NCBI RefSeq assembly: GCF_021290385.1
Contig: NZ_CP089928.1
Coordinates: 4,048,001 to 4,112,000 of the forward strand
Length of the DNA: 64,000 nt
From: Microbulbifer sp. YPW16
GTDB taxonomy: Bacteria > Pseudomonadota > Gammaproteobacteria > Pseudomonadales > Cellvibrionaceae
Reading direction: 5' to 3'
Shown here piece after piece: positions 39,370 to 48,475 of this stretch (the first letter of the stretch is position 1; every line of letters starts with the position of its first letter). Under the pieces are notes generated by a model that did no database searches, was not told where the DNA came from, and saw nothing but the letters and a program-made list of their open reading frames with translations. The position numbers were made by a program, and so were the translations under genes.

Positions 39370-40638
39370 ATGGCCGATCAGATTATTCTCAGTCCCCAGG
39401 AATCTATTACATGCCCCCACTGTAATGCCCACTTTCCCCTCCGCGATGCCCTGACCCAGCAGCTGATCGAGCGCTACCAGAATCAATACGAGTCGATGCT
39501 CAGCGGAGATCGCAAGGCACTGGAAGACCGCCTCTCGCGCGAACTGGAGCGCAAGCAGGCCCGTCAGCACGAAGCGCAGTTGGCAGAGCTTCAGGACAAG
39601 CTCGCGGATAGTGAGCAAGTCGCAGCCCGCGCCAAGGCGCAACTGGATGCCGTCAAGGAAAAGGCCGCCCAGCAGGCTCGAGAGGAGCTGCAGGCGGAGA
39701 CGCAGGAGCTAAAAGCGGAGCTGGACGCTAAAGACAAGAAGCTGAAGGAAATGCGCCAGGCAGAAATGGAGCTGCACAAACAGAGGCGCGAGCTGGAGGA
39801 AAAGCAGGCGGAAATCAGCCTTGAACTGGAACGCCGGTTGGCTGCGGAGCGTGAGTCGCTAGAAGCCAAGTTGCAAGAAACTTTTTCCCGGCGAGAAGCG
39901 GAACTCAACAAGAAAATCGCGGATGCGCAGAAGTCCAATGCGGAGCTAACCCGAAAATTGGAGCAGGGCTCCCAGCAACTACAGGGTGAAGTGCTCGAGC
40001 TGGAAATAGAAACTCTTCTGCAGCAACGCTATCCATTCGACAAGATCGAAGAGGTTAAGAAGGGGGCGCGTGGTGCCGATGTCATTCAGCAGGTACATCT
40101 GCGCTCCGGTACTTCCTGCGGCTGCATAGTCTGGGAGACCAAACGCGCTGAGAACTGGAGCAACGCCTGGGTGGGCAAACTCAAGGAGGATCTGCAACGT
40201 GCCGGTGGCGATATCGCGGTCCTGGTCACCACGGCATTTCCCGCAGGTATCAGCGATGGCATAGCGCTGCACGATGGTATCTGGTTGGTGAAGCCGGCGC
40301 TCGTCAATGGGTTGGCCGACGCACTGCGTACGGTACTGGTTGAATCACAGCGCCAGAAAGCCATTAGCACCGGTAAGGGTGAGCAGATGGAGGCGCTGTA
40401 CGACTACCTGTGCAGCAACCAGTTCGCCCAGTACATCCGCTCGCTCGTGGAAACCTATGAGGAGATGCGCAGTGAGCTTGAGCGGGAAAAGGCTGCGATG
40501 CAGCGCCTTTGGAAGAAGCGCGAAGGTCAGATTGGCCGCGTGACGACGCAGGTGATGGGTATATGTGGAGACTTGCAGGGAATAGCGTCTACGTCGTTAC
40601 CGCATCTGGATGACATCAGTACGCTTGATGATACCTGA
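39370..40638 (+). CDS. DUF2130 protein, coiled coil plus putative PD-(D/E)xK nuclease
   Basis: 422 residues. A CPHC pair at 15-18 (with no second CxxC close by), a coiled coil at about 30-205 and the DUF2130 domain from about 205. In that domain GADVIQ (D237) and IVWETKRA (E256-T-K258) fit the D...ExK active site of PD-(D/E)xK nucleases. Proteins of this family are often annotated only as DUF2130 and occur near restriction genes. ATG 39370 is preceded by CGGGAG. It has its own sigma-54-like promoter and is not in the hsd transcript. Nuclease activity is inference. Confidence 0.8.
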   Translation: MADQIILSPQESITCPHCNAHFPLRDALTQQLIERYQNQYESMLSGDRKALEDRLSRELERKQARQHEAQLAELQDKLADSEQVAARAKAQLDAVKEKAAQQAREELQAETQELKAELDAKDKKLKEMRQAEMELHKQRRELEEKQAEISLELERRLAAERESLEAKLQETFSRREAELNKKIADAQKSNAELTRKLEQGSQQLQGEVLELEIETLLQQRYPFDKIEEVKKGARGADVIQQVHLRSGTSCGCIVWETKRAENWSNAWVGKLKEDLQRAGGDIAVLVTTAFPAGISDGIALHDGIWLVKPALVNGLADALRTVLVESQRQKAISTGKGEQMEALYDYLCSNQFAQYIRSLVETYEEMRSELEREKAAMQRLWKKREGQIGRVTTQVMGICGDLQGIASTSLPHLDDISTLDDT

Positions 40639-40801
40639 CATCGTGTTGTCCTTTGATCTGGGCTACGTGCTCGACCCAGAGAGAATTCTGACTTTAATTG
40701 GCGATAATTGCCTATGGAAAATACAGGTCTTCGAGACTGGTAGTCTTGAGCGGTTGGAAGGTGCGATAAATGACCGCTTTTATAACCTAATAAAAATTTA
40801 G
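40628..40801 (+). CDS. Possible small protein overlapping the DUF2130 gene end
   Basis: A 57-residue frame, MIPDIVLSFDLGYVLDPER then a short acidic tail ending LIKI. It overlaps the preceding gene by 11 nt. No family recognised and no good ribosome-binding site; it may be chance. Confidence 0.25.
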   Translation: MIPDIVLSFDLGYVLDPERILTLIGDNCLWKIQVFETGSLERLEGAINDRFYNLIKI

Positions 40802-40885
40802 ATAGCGTATGAGTTAAACCGATGCTTCAGCAGATATCACTCCGTTATGGGCAGGTCAGGTTTTAGAAGCAAGCAAGGAATAGTG

Positions 40886-41839
40886 ATGCGAGAAACGCGT
40901 GAAGATAAGGTACAGGGCTACGACATTATCGGTGATATCCATGGCCACGCCGAAGTCCTTGAAAATTTGCTCGAGCATATGGGATATGAGCAAGGGGGGA
41001 CGGGCTACAGTCACCCCAACCGCAAAGTGGTATTTCTCGGCGACTTTATTGATCGCGGCGAAGAGCTGCGCCAGCACCGCCGCTTGCTGGATACCGTTAT
41101 GGCTATGGTCGACAACGACCATGCCCTCGCGGTCATGGGTAACCATGAGTTCAACGCGCTGGCGTTCCACACAATAAACGAAGGTAATCCCCTGCGGGCG
41201 CATGACGAAAAAAATATCAAGCAGCACCGTGCCTTTCTGAATGAATTTGCGCACGATCCTGATGAAAAGGCGCGGGTACTCGCGTTTTTCTATCGCCTAC
41301 CCTTGTGGCTGGAGTTGGAGCTGGGTGCGCAGAAAATGCGTGTAATCCATGCCTGCTGGAGTGAGGCGCATTTGCGCACCGCGCAGGACATACTTGCTGA
41401 CGCGCGTCTTTCTGAAGCCAGCCTGATTTCTGCGTCCGAGGAGGGAACAGCCCTGTTTGAAGCCGTCGAAGTGCTGTTGAAGGGATATGAAACATCGCTT
41501 CCCGAAGGGATCACCTTCCTGGACAAGGACAAAAATGCACGGGATGCGGTTCGTGTTCAGTGGTGGAAGGACACAGCCAGTACCCTCGGGGAGGTCGCCC
41601 TGCCTCTGGGCGTCGACCTCCAAGAGGCGGCAGCACTGCCGGTACCGCGGGGTATGCCCCGATATGGGCGGGAAGAGGTGCCCTGTTTTATTGGCCACTA
41701 TTGGCTAAATGGGGCGCCGGGACCTCTAGCTGATAACGTCGCATGCCTTGATTACTCCATCGCCAAGAGTGGAAAGCTGGTGGCTTATCGTTGGAGTGGT
41801 GAACAATCCCTTGACCGGAAGAATTTTACCTGGTGCTAA
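40886..41839 (+). CDS. PP2A-type metallophosphoesterase
   Basis: 317 residues from ATG 40886, which has AAGGA 8 nt upstream; the earlier ATG at 40847 has none. The calcineurin-like signature is complete: GDIHG (16-20), GDFIDRG (52-58), GNHE (85-88), a later VIHACW and C-terminal GHYW. Relatives include protein Ser/Thr phosphatases, ApaH/PrpE-type dinucleoside polyphosphatases and RNA-end phosphatases; the substrate cannot be chosen. It is next to the island, but with a separate A/T-rich start region, so membership is unproven. Confidence 0.85.
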   Translation: MRETREDKVQGYDIIGDIHGHAEVLENLLEHMGYEQGGTGYSHPNRKVVFLGDFIDRGEELRQHRRLLDTVMAMVDNDHALAVMGNHEFNALAFHTINEGNPLRAHDEKNIKQHRAFLNEFAHDPDEKARVLAFFYRLPLWLELELGAQKMRVIHACWSEAHLRTAQDILADARLSEASLISASEEGTALFEAVEVLLKGYETSLPEGITFLDKDKNARDAVRVQWWKDTASTLGEVALPLGVDLQEAAALPVPRGMPRYGREEVPCFIGHYWLNGAPGPLADNVACLDYSIAKSGKLVAYRWSGEQSLDRKNFTWC

Positions 41840-41968
41840 TACCCGCTAATTTGCCGAATGGGTCCAGATTCCATGGTGGAGCACAAGTTTCGGGCGCGGC
41901 AGAGGCGTCTTCCCACGTTGAGCTCTTGTAGCGTTGTGCAAAAGCTGACTTAATTAGGAGGAAATGTT

Positions 41969-42187
41969 GTGTCTATTAACTTGGTGCACAGTGTTTACCT
42001 TGAAGCTGGCCGTTGGCAGTACGACCTGAATTTTTATAGTAATTTCGAGGTGATGTTGCTGTTGCGAAATCCGCCGCGAGATCCACTGGATGCCTGGGGC
42101 ACGGAATCGAGTCATCCACAAGACGCCAGGACCTATCAAGGTGAGGGCAATAAAAAGGACACCCACCAACTGAGGATATCCGGCTGA
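41969..42187 (+). CDS. Small gene apparently cut by a mobile element
   Basis: A strong AGGAGGAA stands ahead of a GTG start; the frame reads SINLVHSVYLEAGRWQYDLN and continues to about residue 58, after which the sequence is the left end of the element at 42152. The native C-terminus is therefore probably lost. No family recognised. Confidence 0.35.
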   Translation: MSINLVHSVYLEAGRWQYDLNFYSNFEVMLLLRNPPRDPLDAWGTESSHPQDARTYQGEGNKKDTHQLRISG

Positions 42188-43425
42188 ACAGCCTTTCTCT
42201 ATGCGAGGGTGAACTCCGGCAGACGCTCTAACTGGGTAGAAATGCCTCAAGTGTGGCTTTATGCGCCAAAGTGGCCTTTTCAGGTACAGGAGGGCTGCAT
42301 AGGCGTTACGGGTGGCGTTTCCTTGGACGGAAAAGGCTAGGTAGCTGGCGGTGAAAGGAAGCGCTCGCAATCGCGAATCCCATGGGACCAGCGTTTGCCG
42401 AGTTGCTCACAGGCGCTGCGGACAGCGTGGGCACTGCCCACCAGGCTTTTGAAACGGCTCTCGAAGTGCCGGTTGAGGTAGAGCCAGTGCCTGGGATCTA
42501 TCTGCAGGCGCTCAAGGATTGGTGGTAGTTCGCTATCGATGGCTCCGCGCTTGTCTTCACGCAGGCAGCGGCCGCTCCAGTCCACCAGCTCTATATAGTC
42601 CCGCAGCCGAAAGGGCATTCCTTCCGGCATCGGAACGCGGGGGTTACCGGCGAAGGGCATCAGCTCCCTGGGTTGGATGCCGGTCCTGGCCGCCGAGACA
42701 CGTCGCTTGATGGAGGTGTGTGCTGACGATTCCGGTGTGTTCGCCATTCTGGCCCGGATAGGGTTCAGGTCCACGTAGGCCATACAGGCTGCCAGGGCCG
42801 GCTCATCCAGGAGTGCCTGGGACTTGAAGCGTCCCTCCCAGAAGCGGCCGCTGCACCGGTCCTCCCGGTTGGCGTCGCGAGCGATGGACTCGTTGAGGGA
42901 GCGCATAAACCAGCTGATATCGGTAAGTCGTGTACGCCAGCCCTCCGCGACCTCCGAGAGGCGGGCATACTCTGCAGATCCCAGAGTTTCGCCGCGCAGG
43001 AAGCGCTGGGAGAGCAGGGAGCCCTTGTACAGCCGATGCCAGCGCTCCACCACTTCGTGAAGGTCCCAGCTCCCCGCCTCCGCCGAGTTGATGTACAGGA
43101 CCACATGGTAGTGATTGCTCATTACCGCATAGGCGCAGATATCCAGGGCAAAAACCCGCCCTAGCTCCAACATCCGGTCCTCAATCCATTGCCGGCGATG
43201 CTCAAAGCACTGTCCAGTGCGATCGTCCTGCCCGCACAGGAATGCTCGCCGTACACAGCGTGATACGCAGTGGTAGTACGGCGTGGTGCTCGGGCAGATT
43301 AGCGTTTTACGCGCTCTGGTCATTGCTGGGTATGAGATTTGTATACATATACAGTATTTTGCCTGTGTCCCCAGAAAGCTCAATAGCTCTGGCGGTGAAT
43401 GCTTTATGTTTGTTGGGTGTCCCTT
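42152..43425. mobile_element. REP-associated transposase element, most complete copy
   Basis: About 1.27 kb bounded by AAAAAGGACACCCACCAA on the left (GGACACCC 42157-42164) and TTTGTTGGGTGTCCCTTG on the right (GGGTGTCC 43415-43422), which are imperfect inverted repeats. It holds one transposase gene and about 180 bp of non-coding left end that recurs at 46.7, 49.06 and 57.5 kb. Confidence 0.7.
42337..43323 (-). CDS. REP-associated tyrosine transposase (Y1/HUH family)
   Basis: 328 residues from ATG 43323 (MTRARKTLICPSTTPYYHCV). The HUH metal site is SNHYHVVLYI; a conserved GRFWEGRFKSQALLDE and YVDLNPIRARMA follow, as in the large IS200/IS605-like transposase group of gammaproteobacteria. It makes single-strand cuts through a tyrosine. 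Uninterrupted, so possibly active. The open frame extends 60 nt upstream but the conserved start is at 43323. Confidence 0.88.
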   Translation of the reverse strand: MTRARKTLICPSTTPYYHCVSRCVRRAFLCGQDDRTGQCFEHRRQWIEDRMLELGRVFALDICAYAVMSNHYHVVLYINSAEAGSWDLHEVVERWHRLYKGSLLSQRFLRGETLGSAEYARLSEVAEGWRTRLTDISWFMRSLNESIARDANREDRCSGRFWEGRFKSQALLDEPALAACMAYVDLNPIRARMANTPESSAHTSIKRRVSAARTGIQPRELMPFAGNPRVPMPEGMPFRLRDYIELVDWSGRCLREDKRGAIDSELPPILERLQIDPRHWLYLNRHFESRFKSLVGSAHAVRSACEQLGKRWSHGIRDCERFLSPPAT

Positions 43426-43435
43426 GTTGCTGCGC

Positions 43436-43614
43436 TACACAGCGTGACACGCAGTGGTAGTAAGGCGTGGTGCTGGGGCAGATAAGAGTTGTACGCGCTC
43501 TTGTCATCGCTGGCTATGAAGTCTGTATACATATACAGCATTTTGCCTGTGTCCCCAGAAAGCTCAATAGCTCTGGCGGCGAATGCTTTTTGTTTGTTGG
43601 GTGTCCCTTGTTGC
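43436..43614 (-). pseudogene. Duplicated right end of the transposase element
   Basis: Repeats 43252-43430 with a period of 184 bp, including the first 25 codons of the transposase (MTRARTTLICPSTTPYYHC) and a second GGGTGTCC at 43599-43606. After that the frame leaves the transposase (VAQQQGTPNK). It is a solo right end of a second, lost copy. Confidence 0.75.
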
Positions 43615-43648
43615 TATACTTGTTGCTCTTGTTGCTGTCGGATACTGG

Positions 43649-44167
43649 TTAATCATATTCATGACGTGTCAATTTTTGATAGACCCCAAGCCCGACCACT
43701 ACCAAAACCACGGAGATCAGTAAAAAAGTAGGGTAAATCAAGTTACTGATATCTTGTTTCCCTGCATCAAAGACGAATACCAGTCCTTCCAGGCTCAGGG
43801 CGATGGCTATAATAACGAGGAACTTCAACAAGGTTTCCCGCTGCTCTGTCAGAGACTTTCCACGGCTACTATTGAGAACCTCTTCCTCTAGCAGAAACTT
43901 GGCAACATCAAAGACTGCCATGGCAATGACGATCAGGCCGATGGCATTGAGCAGAGCCTTGATCAAGAGAGCCTTTTCATGAATTGCATCCAAGATGCCC
44001 CATAATGAAACAATCATCATGGCGACGCTGATTGCACACAAGCAGACACTGATGAAGCAATATACCGAGCGTCCGATCCAGTCCGATATCTGATTGACTC
44101 CTGAGCCCTTGGGGTGGTTTTGATTTCCATCTAAGGCGTTCGTTTTTTCGGTGCTATCTTCGTTCAC
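43649..44167 (-). CDS. Small four-helix membrane protein
   Basis: 172 residues from GTG 44167. Four hydrophobic helices: about 35-58, 66-88, 113-133 and 142-163, with a charged loop after KFLLEEEVLNSSRGKSL. No signal peptide. I do not recognise the family. It lies between the transposase ends and nhaA, on the same strand as nhaA with a 119-nt gap. Confidence 0.65.
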   Translation of the reverse strand: MNEDSTEKTNALDGNQNHPKGSGVNQISDWIGRSVYCFISVCLCAISVAMMIVSLWGILDAIHEKALLIKALLNAIGLIVIAMAVFDVAKFLLEEEVLNSSRGKSLTEQRETLLKFLVIIAIALSLEGLVFVFDAGKQDISNLIYPTFLLISVVLVVVGLGVYQKLTRHEYD

Positions 44168-44286
44168 GGGTGAATTTTCTCTTGCCGGTGGCGGTATGCT
44201 TCGCGATGGATCGATACTAGCGTAACTGTTTCTGGCTGTGGAATTTTTTCATTGGCGAGATCTAGTGATCCGTTGTTATTCGTTCC

Positions 44287-45627
44287 TTACATCGTTTGGG
44301 CGGCCTTCCTAGCGGATGACCACATCAAAATTGTCACTCCTAGAACAGCAGAAATCAGGGAGGCGGTGAAAATGCCAAGTTTGGCGCTATCGATCAGGTC
44401 GTCACCAAAGGCGATTTTTGCAATGAAAAGTGCCATCGTGAATCCAATCCCGGCGAGCACGCTGCCACCGGTAATCAGCCGCCAGGTGAGCTCCGGCGGA
44501 CGAGAGGCCAATTTCAACCGCAGGGCGAGCCAGCTAAACAATACGATGCCTGAGGGCTTTCCGAGTACAAAACCGAGGACGATCGCCAGGGTCAGGGGGC
44601 CGTCAATGTCCTGTAAATCGAGTACAAGGCCGGCATTGGCAAAGGCGAACAGGGGCATGATCACAAAGCCCACCCAGGGGTGGAGCACGATTTCCAGCCG
44701 CTCAACCGGGGATAGTGTTTCGCGTGCAGCCACCTCTGCCATCTGTAATGTGTGGCGATCCCTGGTCTGGCTGCTGCTCTCGCTGCTTTGCGGGTGAGCG
44801 ATAACCTGGTTGAGTATGGCATACAGCCGCTCGTCGCTGACCCAGCGCCGGGCTGGCGTCATCAGGCCCAGCACAACGCCGGTGATGGTGGCGTGGACAC
44901 CGGAGGCGTCCACCGCCATCCATACCGCAATGCCCAGCAGGATGTAGGGGGTGAAGCCACGCAAACCCAGCTTGGCCATCACGCGCACGATCACCAGCAA
45001 AAGCCCGGCCAGTGCCAGTGCCCACCAGTCGAGGTCACTGCTGTAGCCAATGGTGACGACAAGAATGGCACCGATATCATCAACGATGGCGATGGATAGC
45101 ATAAACACCCGCAGGCTCTGGGGGATGCGCGTGCTGAGCAGGGCCAGGCAGCCAATCACGAAGGCGGTGTCCGTCGCCATGACGGTGCCCCATCCATTCT
45201 GGCCTGCCTGTCCCGCCTGCAGTGCCAGGAATATCACTGCGGGGACGATCATCCCGCCCAGTGCGGCGGCAATGGGCAGTGCGGCCATACGGGGGTTGCG
45301 CAGCTCGCCGAGAATCAGCTCGCGCTTGAGTTCCAGTGCCACAAGAAAGAAAAAAAGCGTCATCAGGCCGTCGTTGATCCACTCCCGCACGGACCGGGTC
45401 AGCTCGAACGCGTTGAGGTGGAACCCGAGGGTTGACTCCCAGATATGCTCGAACGCTTCGGCCCAGGGGGAGTTGGAGAGGATGACGGCGGCAATGGTGA
45501 ATAGGAGGAGTATGGCGCCTCCGGCCGACTGGATGTGCAGGAAGTGCACGATCGGGCGTGCCAGTCGATCAAATGCTTGTCTGGGCAAGCGCGTGGATCC
45601 GGCGCCGCCACGCTCATCCTGGTTCAT
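44287..45627 (-). CDS. nhaA: Na+/H+ antiporter NhaA
   Basis: 446 residues, 12 predicted membrane helices. The NhaA core is clear: FFFLVALELKREL, the unwound-helix aspartate in MATDTAFVIGCLALL, and the paired aspartates in AIVDDIGAILVV that bind Na+/Li+ and protons. Exports Na+ in exchange for protons, which fits a marine organism. The hydrophilic N-terminal tail (about 25 residues) and C-terminal helix are normal for the family. Confidence 0.95.
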   Translation of the reverse strand: MNQDERGGAGSTRLPRQAFDRLARPIVHFLHIQSAGGAILLLFTIAAVILSNSPWAEAFEHIWESTLGFHLNAFELTRSVREWINDGLMTLFFFLVALELKRELILGELRNPRMAALPIAAALGGMIVPAVIFLALQAGQAGQNGWGTVMATDTAFVIGCLALLSTRIPQSLRVFMLSIAIVDDIGAILVVTIGYSSDLDWWALALAGLLLVIVRVMAKLGLRGFTPYILLGIAVWMAVDASGVHATITGVVLGLMTPARRWVSDERLYAILNQVIAHPQSSESSSQTRDRHTLQMAEVAARETLSPVERLEIVLHPWVGFVIMPLFAFANAGLVLDLQDIDGPLTLAIVLGFVLGKPSGIVLFSWLALRLKLASRPPELTWRLITGGSVLAGIGFTMALFIAKIAFGDDLIDSAKLGIFTASLISAVLGVTILMWSSARKAAQTM

Positions 45628-45951
45628 ACGATGACCAACCTGAAGCCTGGTGTGGGCAGAGTAGCGTTAATATGCAACGGTCCAGGGTTATATCGTGCCA
45701 TAATCCTGGCTGGTTCCCCGCCATGTATGTTCAACTCTAGCTTACCTGGTTTGGCCGCATGGAATCGGTGGATCCGGTGAGAGGATGAGAACAAGGAGTT
45801 TGGCATCAGGGTGCCCATCAACTGAATCTTCCGGTGGAATCAGAGAGCCGGGCACATAACAGTGCCCGGCTCTTTCCGCAAAACTCCCTCTCCCTATCCA
45901 TCACGGCAGTAACTAGCCTGCTCCTTGAGCTGCACTGCCTATGACAGGTAG
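45628..45951. other. Gene-free stretch between nhaA and a secreted-protein gene
   Basis: Only the hairpin at 45844-45873 stands out. No open frame here resembles a protein. Confidence 0.5.
45844..45873. terminator. Terminator hairpin
   Basis: AGAGCCGGGCAC / GTGCCCGGCTCT, 6-nt loop, followed by TTTCC on the + strand. It lies 79 nt beyond the stop of the minus-strand gene at 45952. Confidence 0.7.
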
Positions 45952-46620
45952 CTAGTAATAGCGCATGCAACGCGCATACTCGTCCCGGAAGCTGCCCGGC
46001 TCGCGGCGGTAGGGGCCGACCCTGGCGCGACGCGATTGATCCGAGGCGACGCGACGGCATGTCGATCGGAGCTCGCGGTAACTTTCACCTCGGATGTCGT
46101 CGCGGAAACGGTAGCGCCCGTAATAACCCTCGTATTCACCGCGGTAGCTTCCGTAGTCACCGCCGCCGCGATAACCCGGCGCGGGGAGCGGGTAGACCCG
46201 GCGTATTTCCGGAGGCGGTGGCGCTACCGGAGCCGGGGCCGGAGTTGGCGGGGCAAGTGAGGCGATTCTCTGCGGCGCGCTGTAATAGTCGCGCCAGCCA
46301 TAAGGCGGGGTTACGACCGTGAAGTCGTCGCCGTCAGGCTCGTATACGAAGAAGGTGCCCCTGGAAGTGACATAGTAGCGTTCACCACCCATGGTGAAGG
46401 TACCGCTGCTGCCGGGAACATTCGGCACCCGCGCGCCCAGTGGGGAATCCACGCGGACAAAACCACCTTTGGTCGGCCGGTAGAAAGAACCCACCCAGTA
46501 GTAATAGGTCTGGCCGCCTACAAGGATTTGTGAGGCGCCGCTGGGCAGGGTCCTCACCCGATCATCTGCCCACGCCAGCCCGATGGCAAAGCTGAACAGA
46601 ACTGCGATGGCATAGCGCAT
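45952..46620 (-). CDS. Secreted DUF6515-like protein
   Basis: 222 residues with a signal peptide (1-18, cleavage near AWADD). A repeated beta motif follows: GGQTYYYWVGSFYRPTKGG and GGERYYVTSRGTFFVYEPD, then a Pro-rich linker and a Tyr/Gly/Arg-rich tail. The first part matches proteins called DUF6515 in marine gammaproteobacteria; their role is unknown. The low-complexity tail suggests a surface or periplasmic position. Confidence 0.7.
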   Translation of the reverse strand: MRYAIAVLFSFAIGLAWADDRVRTLPSGASQILVGGQTYYYWVGSFYRPTKGGFVRVDSPLGARVPNVPGSSGTFTMGGERYYVTSRGTFFVYEPDGDDFTVVTPPYGWRDYYSAPQRIASLAPPTPAPAPVAPPPPEIRRVYPLPAPGYRGGGDYGSYRGEYEGYYGRYRFRDDIRGESYRELRSTCRRVASDQSRRARVGPYRREPGSFRDEYARCMRYY

Positions 46621-46721
46621 AGCGGCACACCCTCTGTTGCAAACTGCTGGAAGTTTACTCAGCGGCTGCGCCTTTCCCCAATCCCCGGCACAACTCCAGG
46701 CGCCCCAATATCAATAAGGCA

Positions 46722-47097
46722 TAAAAAGGACACCCACCAATTGCAGATATCGGGCTGCAGAGCCTTCCTCTACGTAGGGGAGGGCTCTGGCTCACCGATA
46801 TAAGGGATGATGTCTTTTATGCCTAAGTGGTCTTTTAAGGGGCAGGAGGGCCGTCTCGTTGCTTCGGCAGGGTGGCGTGGGAAGGGAGGGCTAGCTAACC
46901 AGCGGGGAAAGGAATCGCTCGCAATCGCGAAGGCCGTGTGACCAGTGCTTGCCGAGCTGATCACCGGCGCTGCGAACAGCGCGGGCGCTAGCCGCCAGGC
47001 TCCTGAACCGGCTCTCAAAGTGCGGGTTGAGCTAGAGCCTGTGCCTGGGCTCTATCTGCAGGCGCCCCAGCATTGGTGGTAGTTTGCTAGCGCGGGC
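46722..47097. mobile_element. Truncated copy of the transposase element
   Basis: Left end GGACACCCACCAA (46728 on), the same non-coding segment as at 42157-42337 in degraded form, then the last 170 bp of the transposase gene (minus strand; TCGCTCGCAATCGCGA is shared) up to about 47097, where similarity stops. No intact frame. Confidence 0.7.
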
Positions 47098-47156
47098 TCG
47101 TCGAAAGGTAGGGCTCGCTCCCAGCCACGTGGCCTGCAGCGAAAAACCGGTTAGCG

Positions 47157-48194
47157 TTATTCGATCCTGTTTTCCAGGTGTCCCAGAAAGGTAGCCCTGG
47201 TGATCACGCGGTCGGCGCGCTGCAGGTAAAAGCCCTGGTTCCATACGTTCGCGGGCTTGAAGGCTACACCGGCTCCTGTGCCAGTCAGAATCAGCGTGCC
47301 CCGTGGGATGCCACCTGCCGGTAGCAGGTCTACAGGTTGGTCACCATCTAGAAAGGTGTGTCCGGCCTGGTCGAATGCCTGGCGGACGATGTCGTCGATA
47401 TCCAGGATCATTTGATCTGCCGGGAACCGCTGCCGTGCCTCGCCATTCACGGCGAGCTCCAGGGCGATCGTTTGGTAGAAGGAGGCCGACCTCGGGATCA
47501 CGAAGAGGTAGCCGGTGGGCAGGAAGGACGGGCGCCCCTTGGCTGCGGCGAAGCCTGTGGTGCCCATGGGGGCATCGAGGTCGATCTGGCGGAGCAGGGT
47601 CCAGCGATCGGTGAAGTCGTTGCAGAGTACGAGACCGTACTTAACGCGGTCGTCAGGTGACTGGATGTCGGCAAGTGGAACCATGGCGATCTCGGCCTCG
47701 AAGTCGAGGCGTGGGTGGAAGCTTACCGGGTCGTTCCACCCACTTGCCCGCGCCAGCTTTGGGAACAAGAATGGCGGATCGTCCAGGTACACCTCTTCGG
47801 CGTGGTCCCTGAAATTCGTACCGGCCGCCACATAGGGGTATTGGAAGTCCACGGGCACCGTCAGCCCGGTGAGCGGCACGGTCACCGTGGGGCCAGTCAC
47901 TGCTGCGAGGCCGTCGTAGCCCAGCCGGGCGTAGGCCTCGATGAGGTCGCCGGCGTCACCGAGCCCGGCAGTAACGTCGATCCCGTCGATAGTGTCGCCG
48001 TTATGGCGAGTGACCCGTATCAGTGACGAGGCTGTACGTGCAAACGTCAGTGCTGCTGCCGGGTCTGCGATAACCTGGGGCCGCCCAGCGTCCCAGGCGA
48101 TATCCACCGTGGGGCGTGAGATATAGAAGCTGTAGGCGACGAAGGCCGTCGATGCAACGATGAGCACCAGCAGGGTGCGGACAAGAAATTTCAT
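47157..48194 (-). CDS. Fumarylacetoacetase-fold protein with N-terminal membrane anchor
   Basis: 345 residues. One hydrophobic helix (about 5-24) then an FAH-fold domain: YVAAGTNFRDHAEEV, DFEAEIAMV (metal-ligand Glu residues), LCNDFTDRWT and LTGTGAGVAF near the end. FAH-family enzymes are metal-dependent hydrolases or decarboxylases of dicarboxylic keto-acids. The membrane anchor is unusual for the family and would place the domain outside the cytoplasm. The pathway is unknown; no catabolic genes are adjacent. Confidence 0.8.
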   Translation of the reverse strand: MKFLVRTLLVLIVASTAFVAYSFYISRPTVDIAWDAGRPQVIADPAAALTFARTASSLIRVTRHNGDTIDGIDVTAGLGDAGDLIEAYARLGYDGLAAVTGPTVTVPLTGLTVPVDFQYPYVAAGTNFRDHAEEVYLDDPPFLFPKLARASGWNDPVSFHPRLDFEAEIAMVPLADIQSPDDRVKYGLVLCNDFTDRWTLLRQIDLDAPMGTTGFAAAKGRPSFLPTGYLFVIPRSASFYQTIALELAVNGEARQRFPADQMILDIDDIVRQAFDQAGHTFLDGDQPVDLLPAGGIPRGTLILTGTGAGVAFKPANVWNQGFYLQRADRVITRATFLGHLENRIE

Positions 48195-48475
48195 GCATTT
48201 TCCCTATTGCCGGGGGACTGCCGCTTGATCCTGGTACCGCTAGCGAACTTGAGGGTAAAAGGGTATCTCAATGGGGGGAGGAAGTCTGCTTTTGCCCGGG
48301 TAGCGTCAGCCCAGGGCTTGTCGAGCTGTTCACAGGCCCTGAGGGAAACAAAAAACATAAACGGGGTGCCCTGTTGTTAATTCAGTTTAATCATGTACTT
48401 TCGTGTAATTGAAATATGACCGCTTTAATCCGTAAACTGACAATTAGAATAGTTTCGCATATTGGAGATGATTGA
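48195..48475. other. Intergenic stretch between divergent genes
   Basis: At 48301-48345 a fragment (GGGCTTGTCGAGCTGTTCAC) resembles the transposase 3' region (42395 onward), perhaps a very short remnant. A/T-rich after 48350, likely carrying the promoter of the barrel gene. No gene seen. Confidence 0.4.

Noticed and set aside
25055..41000. An integrated element with att sites bounded by tRNA-Pro
   Set aside because: No repeat of the tRNA 3' end and no integrase gene were found to the right, so boundaries cannot be drawn.
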